From: JBDGYW01 sp964518955
GTDB taxonomy: Bacteria; Gemmatimonadota; Gemmatimonadetes; Gemmatimonadales; GWC2-71-9
Direction: 5' to 3'
Length of the DNA stretch: 64,000 bases
Assembly: GCA_964518955.1 (NCBI GenBank)
Contig: CAZFHS010000032.1
Coordinates: 8,914-72,913, forward strand
The notes beneath the pieces are model-generated. The model ran no database searches, was not told the origin of the DNA, and saw only the letters and a program-made list of their open reading frames with translations. The position numbers and the translations under genes are program-made. This document shows, piece after piece, positions 15,837-25,208 of this stretch. Each line of letters starts with the position of its first letter. The stretch's first letter is position 1.

Positions 15837-18499
15837 AAGATCCGTTGTTTCTTCGTATGCTCGTTCGTGCAGTCCTCCTATTGCACCCAAATGACATTGT
15901 CGGCATGAGCCGAAAGGACATGGAGCGAACATACTTCGACAGCGTTAGGTCTCGGTCACGTGTGGCTGTCAACAGCACTCGCGAACTCTGGAGCCTTCTG
16001 TGTCACGGGTTATCGCTTCGCCTGGAACGGCGCAACGAAGATCGCACTCACCCGCGCCCGTTCACAGGGCTGTGCGGCGATGTGCGCCTCTCCGCAAGGA
16101 ACCTCTCCAGAACCCCTGTGTTTTCGCTTGGCGCGATCGTGGTCCTCGCACTGGGCATCGGTGTGAACTCCGCAATCTTCAGCGTGAACACCGGCATGTC
16201 ACGCATAGTCCAGAGATTTGAGGATCCTGAGGAACTGGTGTTTCTGTGGGGAGCTGAACCTGGTTGGAATCGTTCTCCCGTATCGGCGCTAGACTACGTA
16301 GAGTGGAGGGACCAAGCAGCTGCATTTCAGGAAATGGGAGTGCACAAGAGTTCTGTCAGATACCTCACGGGCAGCGGAGAACCTCAACGCCTGAGTGCCG
16401 TGCACGCATCAGTCAACCTGCTGCCGATGTTGGGATTGCACGCCGAAGTAGGCCGTCTGTTTGGGCTCGCGGACACTGGCCCAACAGCATCGAGCGTAGC
16501 GGTAATCACACACAGGCTCTGGGTGGAGCATTTCGACGGCACAGCCGAAGTGCTGGGCCAAACAGTGACGCTCAGTGACAATCCTTACACAATCGTCGGT
16601 ATTTTGCCGAAGACAGTCGAGTTCGAGATGCTGTGGAGAGACGCAAGTGTCTTTCTGCCCTTAGAGCTGAACACTGCAGAACTTACCTGGGAAGACCGAC
16701 AATACAGCGTGATCGGCCGGCTGATGGACGACGCTACTGTGCAGCAGGCACAGACCCAGCTAACTGCCATTGCGTCTCGGTTGGCCGAATCCCAGCCACA
16801 GACCAACCAAGAAGTCCGCGCCATTGTAGAGCCATTCGAGAGCTTTTTCTACTCGAATGACGACAAGTTGGCGATGGCACTCTTGATGGCCGCAGTAGTC
16901 GCCGTGTTACTCATAGCATCTGTGAACCTCGCCAACGTGCTCTTAGCCAAAGGATCTGCAAGGCAGGGCGAGATCGCAATTCGACTCGCGATGGGTGCGA
17001 GCCGGTGGAGGATGGTGAGGCAGCTCCTCACGGAGAGTTTATTTCTCTCATTGGTTGGCGGCATCGCCGGAATCTACCTGGCTCAACTAGGAGTGCGGTT
17101 ACTCCTTTTCTCCTTCGCCTCCCAACCGTTCCTTCCCGAAGAGATTGGACTCGACGCGGCATTGCTCACGTTTTCCGCGTTGGTTTCCGCGGCCGCTGCG
17201 CTAGCGTTCGGATTGACACCGGCTTTGCTATCCACCCGAGTGTCTCTTGCAGAGAGCGTCAAGGAAACGATGGCCGGGGCATCCTCGAGCCGGAGTCGAA
17301 AAAGGTTTCGCAGTTGGCTTCTGGTCGCCCAGCTCGCAATGACCGTTCCTCTGGTCCTTACCTGCGTGATCGCGTACCTGAACGTGACAGGACTGGAACG
17401 CCTGGACATGGGTTTCTCTCGGGATGGCCTGCTCACAATGCGAGTAGATCTTCCAACCCATAGATACAGAGACTACGCGCAGAGAGCAGCGTTCTTCAGT
17501 GAGGCGACCGAGATGGTGAAGGCGGCGCCCGGCGTCGAGTCGGCCGCGGTGAGCACCAGCTTCCCGATTGGAGCCGGGCAGCGGAGCATGTACGCCCCTA
17601 TGATTGTGCAGGGGCGTGAAACTCTCGAAGGGTCGGCAAGGGGCCCATACGGCTTTCAAAGCGTGTCGCCCGAATACTTCACTACGCTCGGCGTCCAAAT
17701 GCGGAGCGGCCGAAGCTTTGAAGCCAATGACGGTGCCGCTGATCCACAGGTGGCCATAGTCAATGAAGCGTTCGCCGCCTTCTATTGGCCGGAGGAGATT
17801 GCGGTAGGCAAACAGCTGACACCTGTGCAAGACGACGCCTCCAGGGTCAAGGCCCCCGACCCTATCACCGTCGTCGGCGTGGTGGCAGATTTCGGTGCAA
17901 CATTTCATGGTGACCCGCCGAGACCCACTATGTACCGCCCCCAAGAGCAGGCGCCTCTAACGTGGATGCTGTTGGTTGCCCGCACTTCCGCCGATCCAGG
18001 GATGGTATTCCCACAGCTGCGTGACTTGATTCGACAACTAGACGACGCGGTGCCCATTTCCCAGCTACGCACTAGTGAGGCAGTCGTCGACCTTTGGCTT
18101 CAGGAATCTCGCGTAATCGCGGTAGCCTTGGGTCTGTTGGGTATCTTGGCGCTTGGTTTGGCGACCGTGGGACTATACGGCATGGTGGCGTATTCAGTCG
18201 CCCAGCGCACCTATGAGCTCGGAATCCGGATGGTACTTGGCGCCGACAGGTTCGAAGTTCGACTCGCTGTCATGCGTTCGTTCCTGATGTTGAGCGGCAT
18301 CGGATTGGCCGTTGGTCTAGCGATCTCGCTCGCGATGGCTCTGGTTATGCGATCTCAGCTCGTCTTGCTTCAGGTTATGTGGGTCCCGTCTGTGTTGGGG
18401 ATCGTCACCCTTCTCATCTTGGTGGTGATGCTGGCGAGTTACGTGCCGGCACGCCGTGCAACCACGATCGAGCCGGCATTGGCGCTCCGCTACGAATAA
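15833..18499 (+). CDS. ADOP-type ABC permease (duplicated MacB_PCD-FtsX)
   Basis: The 888-residue membrane protein has a short N-terminal cytoplasmic prefix, a first TM at about residues 98-118 (SLGAIVVLALGIGVNSAIFSV), a periplasmic MacB-PCD domain, three TMs (about 345-460, with ASVNLANVLLAKGSARQGEIAIRLAMGASRWRMVRQLLTESL, the FtsX coupling helix), a fourth TM, a second periplasmic domain, and a final three-TM FtsX block with YELGIRMVLGADRFEVRL. This is the duplicated-orphan-permease architecture typical of Acidobacteriota and Gemmatimonadota, without an adjacent ATPase. It is translationally coupled to PadR. Substrate and ATPase partner unknown. Confidence 0.92.
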   Translation: MKDPLFLRMLVRAVLLLHPNDIVGMSRKDMERTYFDSVRSRSRVAVNSTRELWSLLCHGLSLRLERRNEDRTHPRPFTGLCGDVRLSARNLSRTPVFSLGAIVVLALGIGVNSAIFSVNTGMSRIVQRFEDPEELVFLWGAEPGWNRSPVSALDYVEWRDQAAAFQEMGVHKSSVRYLTGSGEPQRLSAVHASVNLLPMLGLHAEVGRLFGLADTGPTASSVAVITHRLWVEHFDGTAEVLGQTVTLSDNPYTIVGILPKTVEFEMLWRDASVFLPLELNTAELTWEDRQYSVIGRLMDDATVQQAQTQLTAIASRLAESQPQTNQEVRAIVEPFESFFYSNDDKLAMALLMAAVVAVLLIASVNLANVLLAKGSARQGEIAIRLAMGASRWRMVRQLLTESLFLSLVGGIAGIYLAQLGVRLLLFSFASQPFLPEEIGLDAALLTFSALVSAAAALAFGLTPALLSTRVSLAESVKETMAGASSSRSRKRFRSWLLVAQLAMTVPLVLTCVIAYLNVTGLERLDMGFSRDGLLTMRVDLPTHRYRDYAQRAAFFSEATEMVKAAPGVESAAVSTSFPIGAGQRSMYAPMIVQGRETLEGSARGPYGFQSVSPEYFTTLGVQMRSGRSFEANDGAADPQVAIVNEAFAAFYWPEEIAVGKQLTPVQDDASRVKAPDPITVVGVVADFGATFHGDPPRPTMYRPQEQAPLTWMLLVARTSADPGMVFPQLRDLIRQLDDAVPISQLRTSEAVVDLWLQESRVIAVALGLLGILALGLATVGLYGMVAYSVAQRTYELGIRMVLGADRFEVRLAVMRSFLMLSGIGLAVGLAISLAMALVMRSQLVLLQVMWVPSVLGIVTLLILVVMLASYVPARRATTIEPALALRYE

Positions 18500-18514
18500 C
18501 GCGACACGAGGTAT

Positions 18515-19162
18515 TCAGCCGGCTCGCCTGAAGACGTTCAGGCGCCACTTCTCGTCGAGGAGGAAGTTCCTGGCGCTGAGGAATTCCTCGAGCCCCGGAT
18601 GCGTGTCTTCTACAGTGGGCACATTCCGAACGAAGTCTTCGAACGAGTCGTACTCGAAGGAAACTTCAGCGACAAACTCCTCGATCTCCGTCAGTCTCTC
18701 CGAGCTGAGCATCGCGTAGTGTGCGTAGGCGAGTTCCTTTCGTTCATCCCCATCACAGCAGCCGAACCGCATCTCCGCATCGAAAAATGTGCCTTCCGGC
18801 AACGGCTCGAGGAATAGGACTCTACCTGTCGGCCGCATTACGCGTACCGCCTCTTGGATCGCACGAGCAGAACGTTCTATTCCGATGTGGTGCAACGAGA
18901 GTGTGAAGAGCACCACATCGTATTGACTGTCAGTTACCGCCAACTCTTCAGCTCGCCCCTCAACGAATTCAGCATGTGACGAGTCATTCGATGCGCGCGC
19001 CTGGCGAACCGCTTCCGGGTCGGGATCAACTCCGTACCACGACTTGCTGGCACGAACTACCTCGGCAAGACGAGATCCATCGCCGCAGCCGATCTCAAGT
19101 ACGTCTCTTGCTCGGCAATAGGATTCAATCTTTCGTATAATAATGTTTTCGCGTCGGATCAC
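18515..19162 (-). CDS. Class I SAM-dependent methyltransferase
   Basis: The 215-residue protein has the Methyltransf_11 pattern: motif I VLEIGCGDGSRLAEV (residues 20-34), the acidic end of strand 2 YGVDPDPEAVRQA, motif II YDVVLFTLSLHHIG and motif III VRVMRPTGRVLFLEPLPEG. It is cytoplasmic, and the acceptor is not identifiable. It converges on the ADOP permease (15 bp apart) and diverges from the M19-like gene (76 bp), so it is probably monocistronic. Confidence 0.88.
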   Translation of the reverse strand: MIRRENIIIRKIESYCRARDVLEIGCGDGSRLAEVVRASKSWYGVDPDPEAVRQARASNDSSHAEFVEGRAEELAVTDSQYDVVLFTLSLHHIGIERSARAIQEAVRVMRPTGRVLFLEPLPEGTFFDAEMRFGCCDGDERKELAYAHYAMLSSERLTEIEEFVAEVSFEYDSFEDFVRNVPTVEDTHPGLEEFLSARNFLLDEKWRLNVFRRAG

Positions 19163-19238
19163 TTGCTATTCCCCTAGCTCGCTACTGAGTTTCATACTAT
19201 AGCCACCGACCAATATCGCCGCCTGCAACGCAGAGAAC

Positions 19239-20465
19239 ATGCTCATGTGCCGCGATCAAAAAACTAACCACGCCATCACTCAGTCACGGCAGCCAAGCAG
19301 GCGCGAAGTCTTACGTGCCCTCGCTGCGGCAACTATTGGTGCTCCGGCCATCCTAAGGAATCGTTACCGTCTTTTTGCCCAGGAACCCACCCAGTACTCA
19401 GCGCGCGCCATTCGCCTGGTGGAGGAAGTAACCGTACTCGACATGCTGAATCAGTTTCGTTTCGCGGACTTCTCCGAAGATCCTCCGCGTTCCAGACTAT
19501 GGCTGACCGTCCCGGCGAGTTTCACCGAAGATGACTATGAGCCGTACCGAACCTCGGGAATCAACGTGTTCGCACTCGGCCACGGTGCAGGCAGCTACGA
19601 AACCGCCGTGAAGTATTTTGCCGACTGGAACGGGTTCATTGCCGGCTACGACGAATGGTTCATGCGAATCGACGATGCCGCCGACTTCGATCGAGTGCGG
19701 TCGAACGGAAAGGTCGGAATTCTGCTCACGTTTCAGGATTCCACGCATTTCCGACGCGCAAACGATGTGAACACCTTCTTCGCCCTTGGCCAGCGTGTCT
19801 CTCAACTCACGTACAACTTTGCCAACCGACTTGGGAGTGGGTTTCTCGAACAGCGTGATGGGGGCCTCACGGTTTTCGGCGGTACGATTCTGGAACGCAT
19901 GAACGAAGTGGGCATGGGAGTCGACATCTCCCACTGCGCCGACATCACCACGTTGGACGTACTAGTCGCCACCAAGAGACCCGTGTTATTCACTCATGCA
20001 GGTTGCCGTGCGCTCCTTCCGAATCACATGCGGAACAAGACCGACGAGATGATCCGCAAGATGGCGGTCACTGGTGGGGTAATGGGCATCGCAATGCTGC
20101 GGTTCCTAGTGCGCGACGAGGAGCCGGTGGACATCGAACACGTGTTGGACCATTTCGATCATGTCGCGCGGCTGGTGGGTGTAGAGCATGTAGGGATCGG
20201 GAGCGACATGGACCTCATCGGAAACCCAAATCCGGTGGGGGGTGACATGGACCCGTCCCAGCAACCCAACTTCGAACGCTACAAGGTGCATGCCGATCCA
20301 GAAGGGCGTATCACGATACGCGGTCTCGATCATGCGAAGCGCGTCTTCGACCTGACAGAGGGCCTGATTCGGCGGGGGTACAACGACGACGACATCAAGC
20401 TCATGCTGGGTGGCAACTTCGTGCGTGTCTTGTCAGGAATCTGGGCGTCAAGCGGAGCGGGCTGA
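19239..20465 (+). CDS. Tat-exported M19 (membrane dipeptidase)-like protein with incomplete metal site
   Basis: The 408-residue protein has a Tat signal (SRREVLRALAAATIGAPAIL, residues 20-39). The fold signature of family M19 is clear from residue 155: RVSQLTYNFANRLGSG, GGLTVFGGTILERMNEVGMGVDISH (His232), PVLFTHAGC (His253) and VEHVGIGSDMDLIG (Asp323). The N-terminal His-x-Asp of the usual DGHND motif is missing (TVLDMLNQF at 65-73), and the bridging Glu (normally EG) is FQDSTH at 165-170. So three of five metal ligands appear lost and the enzyme may be mono-metal, altered or inactive. An ATG two codons later is an alternative start; neither has a clear Shine-Dalgarno. Confidence 0.82.
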   Translation: MLMCRDQKTNHAITQSRQPSRREVLRALAAATIGAPAILRNRYRLFAQEPTQYSARAIRLVEEVTVLDMLNQFRFADFSEDPPRSRLWLTVPASFTEDDYEPYRTSGINVFALGHGAGSYETAVKYFADWNGFIAGYDEWFMRIDDAADFDRVRSNGKVGILLTFQDSTHFRRANDVNTFFALGQRVSQLTYNFANRLGSGFLEQRDGGLTVFGGTILERMNEVGMGVDISHCADITTLDVLVATKRPVLFTHAGCRALLPNHMRNKTDEMIRKMAVTGGVMGIAMLRFLVRDEEPVDIEHVLDHFDHVARLVGVEHVGIGSDMDLIGNPNPVGGDMDPSQQPNFERYKVHADPEGRITIRGLDHAKRVFDLTEGLIRRGYNDDDIKLMLGGNFVRVLSGIWASSGAG

Positions 20466-20733
20466 CCCTCCCTGTTAGATGAATCTCGGGCGTCAAATAC
20501 CGCGGGACACGCCCCAGGTCGTCAAATATCGCGTTTCCGACCACGATAGTTCGCGTTTCGAAAAGAACTCCATCTGTCATCAGGCTGTAACTCTTTGACA
20601 CATCACGTCTTAGGTGTCACTGTCAACAGGGCACGAATTGTGCTAATTTACATTCAAGGGTTGAATTGATGAAATAATCCCCGAGCAAGTGAATCCGCGC
20701 ATTCTGGCTCGGGATTTGGATCATAGGAATCAG
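20466..20733. other. Intergenic region with a short direct repeat
   Basis: There is no gene. Two near copies of GTCAAATA(C/T)CGCG lie at about 20493 and 20521, 28 bases apart, and may be binding sites or chance. No terminator with a T-tract was seen. Confidence 0.3.
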
Positions 20734-22845
20734 ATGAACACAACGGATGGGCTACGGGGCGATACGGACTTGGGCGAGTACATAAATCACCTTGCCAACG
20801 AAACGAGTCCGTACTTGCGGCAGCACGCGAACAATCCGGTCGACTGGTACCCATGGTGCGATGAGGCGCTCGAACGCGCCAAACGCGAAAACAAGCCGAT
20901 ATTCCTGTCCATAGGCTATTCAGCCTGCCACTGGTGCCACGTTATGGAACGGGAATCGTTCACCGATTCGTATATCGCGGAGTTTCTCAACGAGCACTTT
21001 GTTTCGATAAAGGTCGACCGCGAAGAGCGTCCCGACATCGATGAGATCTACATGACCGCCGTTCAGATTCTCACGGGAAGCGGCGGTTGGCCACTAAACG
21101 TTTTCCTAACGCCCGATCTCGCGCCATTCTACGGCGGGACCTATTTCCCACCAATGGACGGTTATGGTCGCCCGGGGTTTGAGAGTCTTCTGCAGTTTAT
21201 CACGAACATGTGGCGTGATGGGCCAGACCAGATCGCGCAAAGCGCAACCAACCTGACGAATGCTATTCGACGCAGCGCAGATCGCACAGGTGGTTCGAGC
21301 GCGCCGATGGATCGCACGCTGCTCGACCGAGCCGTTGGATCGCTCCGACGAAGCTTCGATTCCGAATGGGGAGGATTCGGAGGTGCCCCGAAGTTTCCGC
21401 CAACAGGCTCGATTGCTTTTCTGCTGCGCCAATACCGGCACACCGGATCAGCCGAGTTGCTGCACATGGCAACGTTGACGCTAGATCGAATGGCTCAAGG
21501 AGGTATGCACGATCAAGTCGGCGGTGGTTTTCACAGATATTCGGTCGACGAGCAGTGGCTTGTTCCGCATTTCGAGAAGATGCTGTACGACAACGCTCTC
21601 TTGGCCCGGGTTTACTTGGAAGCGGCTCAGCTCACGGACCGCGATGATTACAAAGATGTAGCTCGGGACACGCTCGACTTCGTCCTACGTGATATGGTCG
21701 ATTCCACCGGTGGCTTTCACTGTGCACTCGACGCCGACAGCGAGGGTGAGGAGGGTCTGTTTTACGTTTGGCGTCGAGACGAGATCGACGCCGTGCTCGG
21801 CGCCACAGATTCCGCGACATTCTGTCGGCATTTTGGTGTGACCGACGCGGGCAACTTCGAAGGGAGAAACATCCTTCATTACACCGAAGCGTCGGTGGAA
21901 AAAACCAGCCAACATTGTCAGTCGCCAGTGGAGATGCGTCGAGCTTTGGGAGATTGGTGCGAACAACTGAGGGACATCCGAGCGAAGCGCGAATGGCCGG
22001 GTAAAGACGACAAGGTGCTCGCATCCTGGAACGGTTTGATGATTTCCGCACTCGCTCGCGGGTATCGCGTGCTGCGGGATGAGAAATACCTGGAAGCAGC
22101 AGAACGAGCATCAGATTTCATCCTGGCCGTAATGTGCCGCGACGGACTCCTCTCACACATGTACAATCGCGGCTCCGGTAACGTCTCCGGGTTCCTAGAC
22201 GACTACGCGGAGATGGCAAACGCTCTGATCGACCTGTACGAAGCGTCACTTGATGAACGATGGCTCGAGCACGCAATCAAGCTGGTTCGGCAGATGATTG
22301 CCAACTTCCATGATTCCGAGGGTGGCGGATTCTTTTTCACCTCGGAATCGCACGACAACCTTCTGGTCAGGACGCAGCCATACCACGATGGAGCCGTACC
22401 GTCAGGCAACTCGACCGCAGCATTGGTCCTGCTACGTCTTTCTCGCTTTCAAAATGACGACGATCTCAGACAGCTGGCGACAGATATCATCGGCAACGTC
22501 CAGCAATCGATGTCGACTCATCCTGAGGCGTTCACCCAACTGCTCACAGCAGTGGATTTCCACCTCGATTCGCCTACGGAAGTGGTCTTGGTGGGAGAAC
22601 GCGGGCGTCCGGATACGGAAAGTTTATTGAGCGTCGTGCAATCGAGATTTGCGCCGAACGAGATCGTCGCTTTGTTTGACCAGGGCCCCGCGGTGCCATC
22701 GCACCGAACGATCGCGCCGACGTTGCTCGAAGGAAAAACAATGTTAGATGGATCGGCGACTGCGTATCTCTGCAAGGGCCACTCGTGCCACCGACCGGTA
22801 ACCGATCCAGCAGACTTGGCGCAATTACTCGCAGATACCGATTAG
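20734..22845 (+). CDS. DUF255 thioredoxin-domain protein (YyaL/SPATA20 family)
   Basis: I prefer the ATG at 20734 (AGGA about 7 bases upstream) over an in-frame GTG at 20689. The protein has about 703 residues. N-terminal thioredoxin-like DUF255 domain: HLANETSPYLRQHANNPVDW, then FLSIGYSACHWCHVMERESF with the CHWC redox pair, VKVDREERPDIDEIY and GGWPLNVFLTPDLAPFYGGTYFPP. The rest is an (alpha/alpha)6 barrel resembling N-acylglucosamine 2-epimerases (GGAPKFPP, QVGGGFHRYSVDEQWLVPHFEKMLYDNALL). Full length for the family. The biochemical function is not established in any organism I can name with confidence. Confidence 0.92.
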   Translation: MNTTDGLRGDTDLGEYINHLANETSPYLRQHANNPVDWYPWCDEALERAKRENKPIFLSIGYSACHWCHVMERESFTDSYIAEFLNEHFVSIKVDREERPDIDEIYMTAVQILTGSGGWPLNVFLTPDLAPFYGGTYFPPMDGYGRPGFESLLQFITNMWRDGPDQIAQSATNLTNAIRRSADRTGGSSAPMDRTLLDRAVGSLRRSFDSEWGGFGGAPKFPPTGSIAFLLRQYRHTGSAELLHMATLTLDRMAQGGMHDQVGGGFHRYSVDEQWLVPHFEKMLYDNALLARVYLEAAQLTDRDDYKDVARDTLDFVLRDMVDSTGGFHCALDADSEGEEGLFYVWRRDEIDAVLGATDSATFCRHFGVTDAGNFEGRNILHYTEASVEKTSQHCQSPVEMRRALGDWCEQLRDIRAKREWPGKDDKVLASWNGLMISALARGYRVLRDEKYLEAAERASDFILAVMCRDGLLSHMYNRGSGNVSGFLDDYAEMANALIDLYEASLDERWLEHAIKLVRQMIANFHDSEGGGFFFTSESHDNLLVRTQPYHDGAVPSGNSTAALVLLRLSRFQNDDDLRQLATDIIGNVQQSMSTHPEAFTQLLTAVDFHLDSPTEVVLVGERGRPDTESLLSVVQSRFAPNEIVALFDQGPAVPSHRTIAPTLLEGKTMLDGSATAYLCKGHSCHRPVTDPADLAQLLADTD

Positions 22846-22967
22846 GAGCTAGATTTATAGGTTCTGTTGGAAACAGTATGTCGGACCCCAGTGTCGCGAG
22901 AGCGAAACTCCAGCGAGACCGGTTCAGCCTCGCGCCATTGGTTACAAACACATTTGGGAGGCACTAG

Positions 22968-23921
22968 ATGCCCTGGGAATACAGCGAGAAGACCAAAGAA
23001 CTGTTCATGGATGCGATCCACGGGAAGCCCGGAACCCATCTGGGTGAGATCGAGGAGCCTGATGGGATGGGTGAACACGGATCGATCGCCTGCGGCGACG
23101 CAATGCGGTTCACGTTTCGAGTGGAAAAGGATGAGAACGATCCCACGCGGGATGTAATCACCGAAGCCAAGTACCTGACGTTCGGTTGCACCTCTGCTAT
23201 CGCTTCGTCCGAAGCGCTCTGCTCGCTCATCGAAGGTGGTCGGTACACACCGATCGATGCCTTGAAGATCACCAACAAGGACATCGTTGATTACTTGGAA
23301 GGTTTGCCGGCACAGAAGATCCACTGCTCCGTCATGGGTGCCGAAGCTCTCGAGGCTGCTGTCTTCGATTGGGCCAAGCGTCGCGGCGTTAACTTGTCCG
23401 AACTGGGTGTCGAGCTTCCGGCCGTCGAAGAACAAGACGGACGCATTGTCTGCGAGTGTTTCTCGATAACAGAACCTTACCTCAAGCGAAAGATCGAGGA
23501 GCTCAACCTCAAGACGATTCCAGAGATCACAGATGCGCTCAAAGCGGGCGGAGGGTGCGCGAGTTGCCATCACACCCCAGGTGGTTTGCAGGATGTTCTG
23601 AACGAAGTTTGGGGAACACAGAAGTCGGATACAGCAGGAGTAGACACGGCAGTCGCTACATCGGCTGCTGAGGCTGATGGCCCTGCGTCGCCATACCAAT
23701 TCGGCAAGTCCGTCGAGAAAGCGCTCGACGACTACGTGCGACCTATGCTGCAAGCCGACGGCGGCGATATCGAGCTAGTCGACATCAAAGATTTTCTCAT
23801 CTACGTACGCCTCCGTGGCGCCTGTGCAAGCTGCGTGGGTGCCGAGGCAACACTCCGCTCAATGGTCGAGCTGAACCTGAAGAATCAAGTCGATCAGCGC
23901 ATTAGGGCGATCGCGGTTTAG
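22968..23921 (+). CDS. nifU: NifU-type Fe-S cluster scaffold, three-domain
   Basis: GGGAGG precedes the ATG by 7 bases. The 317-residue protein carries all three NifU domains: an IscU-like scaffold with Cys42 (IACGDAMRF), Cys74 (FGCTSAI) and Cys120 (IHCSVMG); a BFD-like [2Fe-2S] domain with Cys162, Cys164, Cys197 and Cys200 (VCECFS, CASC); and a C-terminal NfuA-like domain with Cys286 and Cys289 (GACASCVGAEATL). It assembles Fe-S clusters using sulfur from NifS, which is encoded 18 bp downstream. No nitrogenase genes are present in the window, so a housekeeping role is more likely than nitrogen fixation. Confidence 0.95.
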   Translation: MPWEYSEKTKELFMDAIHGKPGTHLGEIEEPDGMGEHGSIACGDAMRFTFRVEKDENDPTRDVITEAKYLTFGCTSAIASSEALCSLIEGGRYTPIDALKITNKDIVDYLEGLPAQKIHCSVMGAEALEAAVFDWAKRRGVNLSELGVELPAVEEQDGRIVCECFSITEPYLKRKIEELNLKTIPEITDALKAGGGCASCHHTPGGLQDVLNEVWGTQKSDTAGVDTAVATSAAEADGPASPYQFGKSVEKALDDYVRPMLQADGGDIELVDIKDFLIYVRLRGACASCVGAEATLRSMVELNLKNQVDQRIRAIAV

Positions 23922-23939
23922 GTAGGGGAACTGGCGAAC

Positions 23940-25145
23940 ATGCAGACAGTTTACGTCGACAACAATGCGACCACTGCAGTTGCTCCCGAAGTGTATGAGG
24001 CAATGCAGCCGTTCCTGACAAAGGAATACTTCAACCCCAGCTCGATGTACGAGGCGAGCAGGACGGCGGCCAATACCATCGAAGACGCGCGCAAAACGGT
24101 GGCGAAACTGCTGCGGGCGGGGAACCCCAAGCAGATACTGTTCACCTCATGTGCCAGCGAGAGTAACAACACCGCAATCTTCGGCGTCGCGAAAGCGAAT
24201 CCCAACAAGAAGCACATAATAACGACTGCGGTCGAGCACCCTGCCGTGCTCGATGTGTGCAAAGACATGGCCCGGTCGGGTTACGAAGTGACCTTCCTGC
24301 CCGTGGATTCTAGCGGAAATTTGGATGTCGCGAATTTCGTTCGGGCACTCCGACCTGATACGCTGCTCGTAACCATCATGCACGCAAACAACGAGACCGG
24401 CGTTGTATTCCCGGTCGAGAATCTGTCACGTCTGGTCAAGGAAACCCAGACCGACATCGTCTTTCACACAGATGCGACTCAATCAGTAGGCAAGCTACCG
24501 ATCGACTTGGCGGGCAACTTCAAAAACGTCGATCTGTTGTCATTCTCCGGTCACAAGATGCATGCACCTAAGGGAGTGGGCGCTCTGTTCATTAGGAAGG
24601 GCACTCCCTGTCGCCCGTTGCTTATCGGCGGGCATCAAGAAGGCGGGCGCCGAGCCGGCACGGAAAACGTCCCGTACATCGCCGGCCTGGCAAAGGCATG
24701 TGAGATCGCCATGGCCAATATGGCAGACGAAGAACGTGTTGCGCAGCTCAGGGACAGACTCCAGACGGCCCTGCTCGAGAAGATCCCGTATCTCGAAGTG
24801 AACGGGGTGAACGCACCGCGTCTGCCGAACACATTGAACGTCGCCTGCCATTACATAGAAGGCGAAGGTATCCTGCATGAACTCAGCGAACATGGAATCT
24901 GCGCGTCGTCTGGATCGGCGTGCACCTCGGGCTCCCTGGAGCCGTCTCATGTTCTTCAAGCGATGGCCGTGCCGTTCACCGCGATGCACGGGTCGGTTCG
25001 ATTCAGCCTGAGCAGATACACTACCGACGAGGAAGTGGACAAGATTATCGAGGTATTCCCACACATTGTTGCGGGACTTAGAAAGGCCTCTCCGTACTGG
25101 GACAGCGCCAGTAACAAACCCAGAGAAGACGGAGTGATGGCGTAG
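23940..25145 (+). CDS. nifS: NifS-type cysteine desulfurase
   Basis: The 401-residue class-V PLP enzyme releases sulfur from cysteine as an enzyme persulfide. It has the N-terminal VYVDNNATTAVAPEV signature, FTSCASESNNTAI, the PLP lysine Lys206 (LLSFSGHKMHAPKGVGALFIRKG) and the catalytic Cys328 in the short SSGSACTSG loop of group I (NifS/IscS) enzymes. It lies 18 bp after nifU, so both are expressed together and form the sulfur donor-scaffold pair. The C-terminus ends KPREDGVMA, normal for the family. Confidence 0.95.
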   Translation: MQTVYVDNNATTAVAPEVYEAMQPFLTKEYFNPSSMYEASRTAANTIEDARKTVAKLLRAGNPKQILFTSCASESNNTAIFGVAKANPNKKHIITTAVEHPAVLDVCKDMARSGYEVTFLPVDSSGNLDVANFVRALRPDTLLVTIMHANNETGVVFPVENLSRLVKETQTDIVFHTDATQSVGKLPIDLAGNFKNVDLLSFSGHKMHAPKGVGALFIRKGTPCRPLLIGGHQEGGRRAGTENVPYIAGLAKACEIAMANMADEERVAQLRDRLQTALLEKIPYLEVNGVNAPRLPNTLNVACHYIEGEGILHELSEHGICASSGSACTSGSLEPSHVLQAMAVPFTAMHGSVRFSLSRYTTDEEVDKIIEVFPHIVAGLRKASPYWDSASNKPREDGVMA

Positions 25146-25208
25146 CAGGCAGTCACCTTCGCTGTCGCTTCGTCCTTTTCCACCTACTGATTACGAGAAG
25201 TATAGAGC

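Noticed and set aside
22968..25145. NifU/NifS as evidence of nitrogen fixation
   Set aside because: No nitrogenase or nif regulatory genes are seen; many non-fixing bacteria use this pair for general Fe-S assembly.
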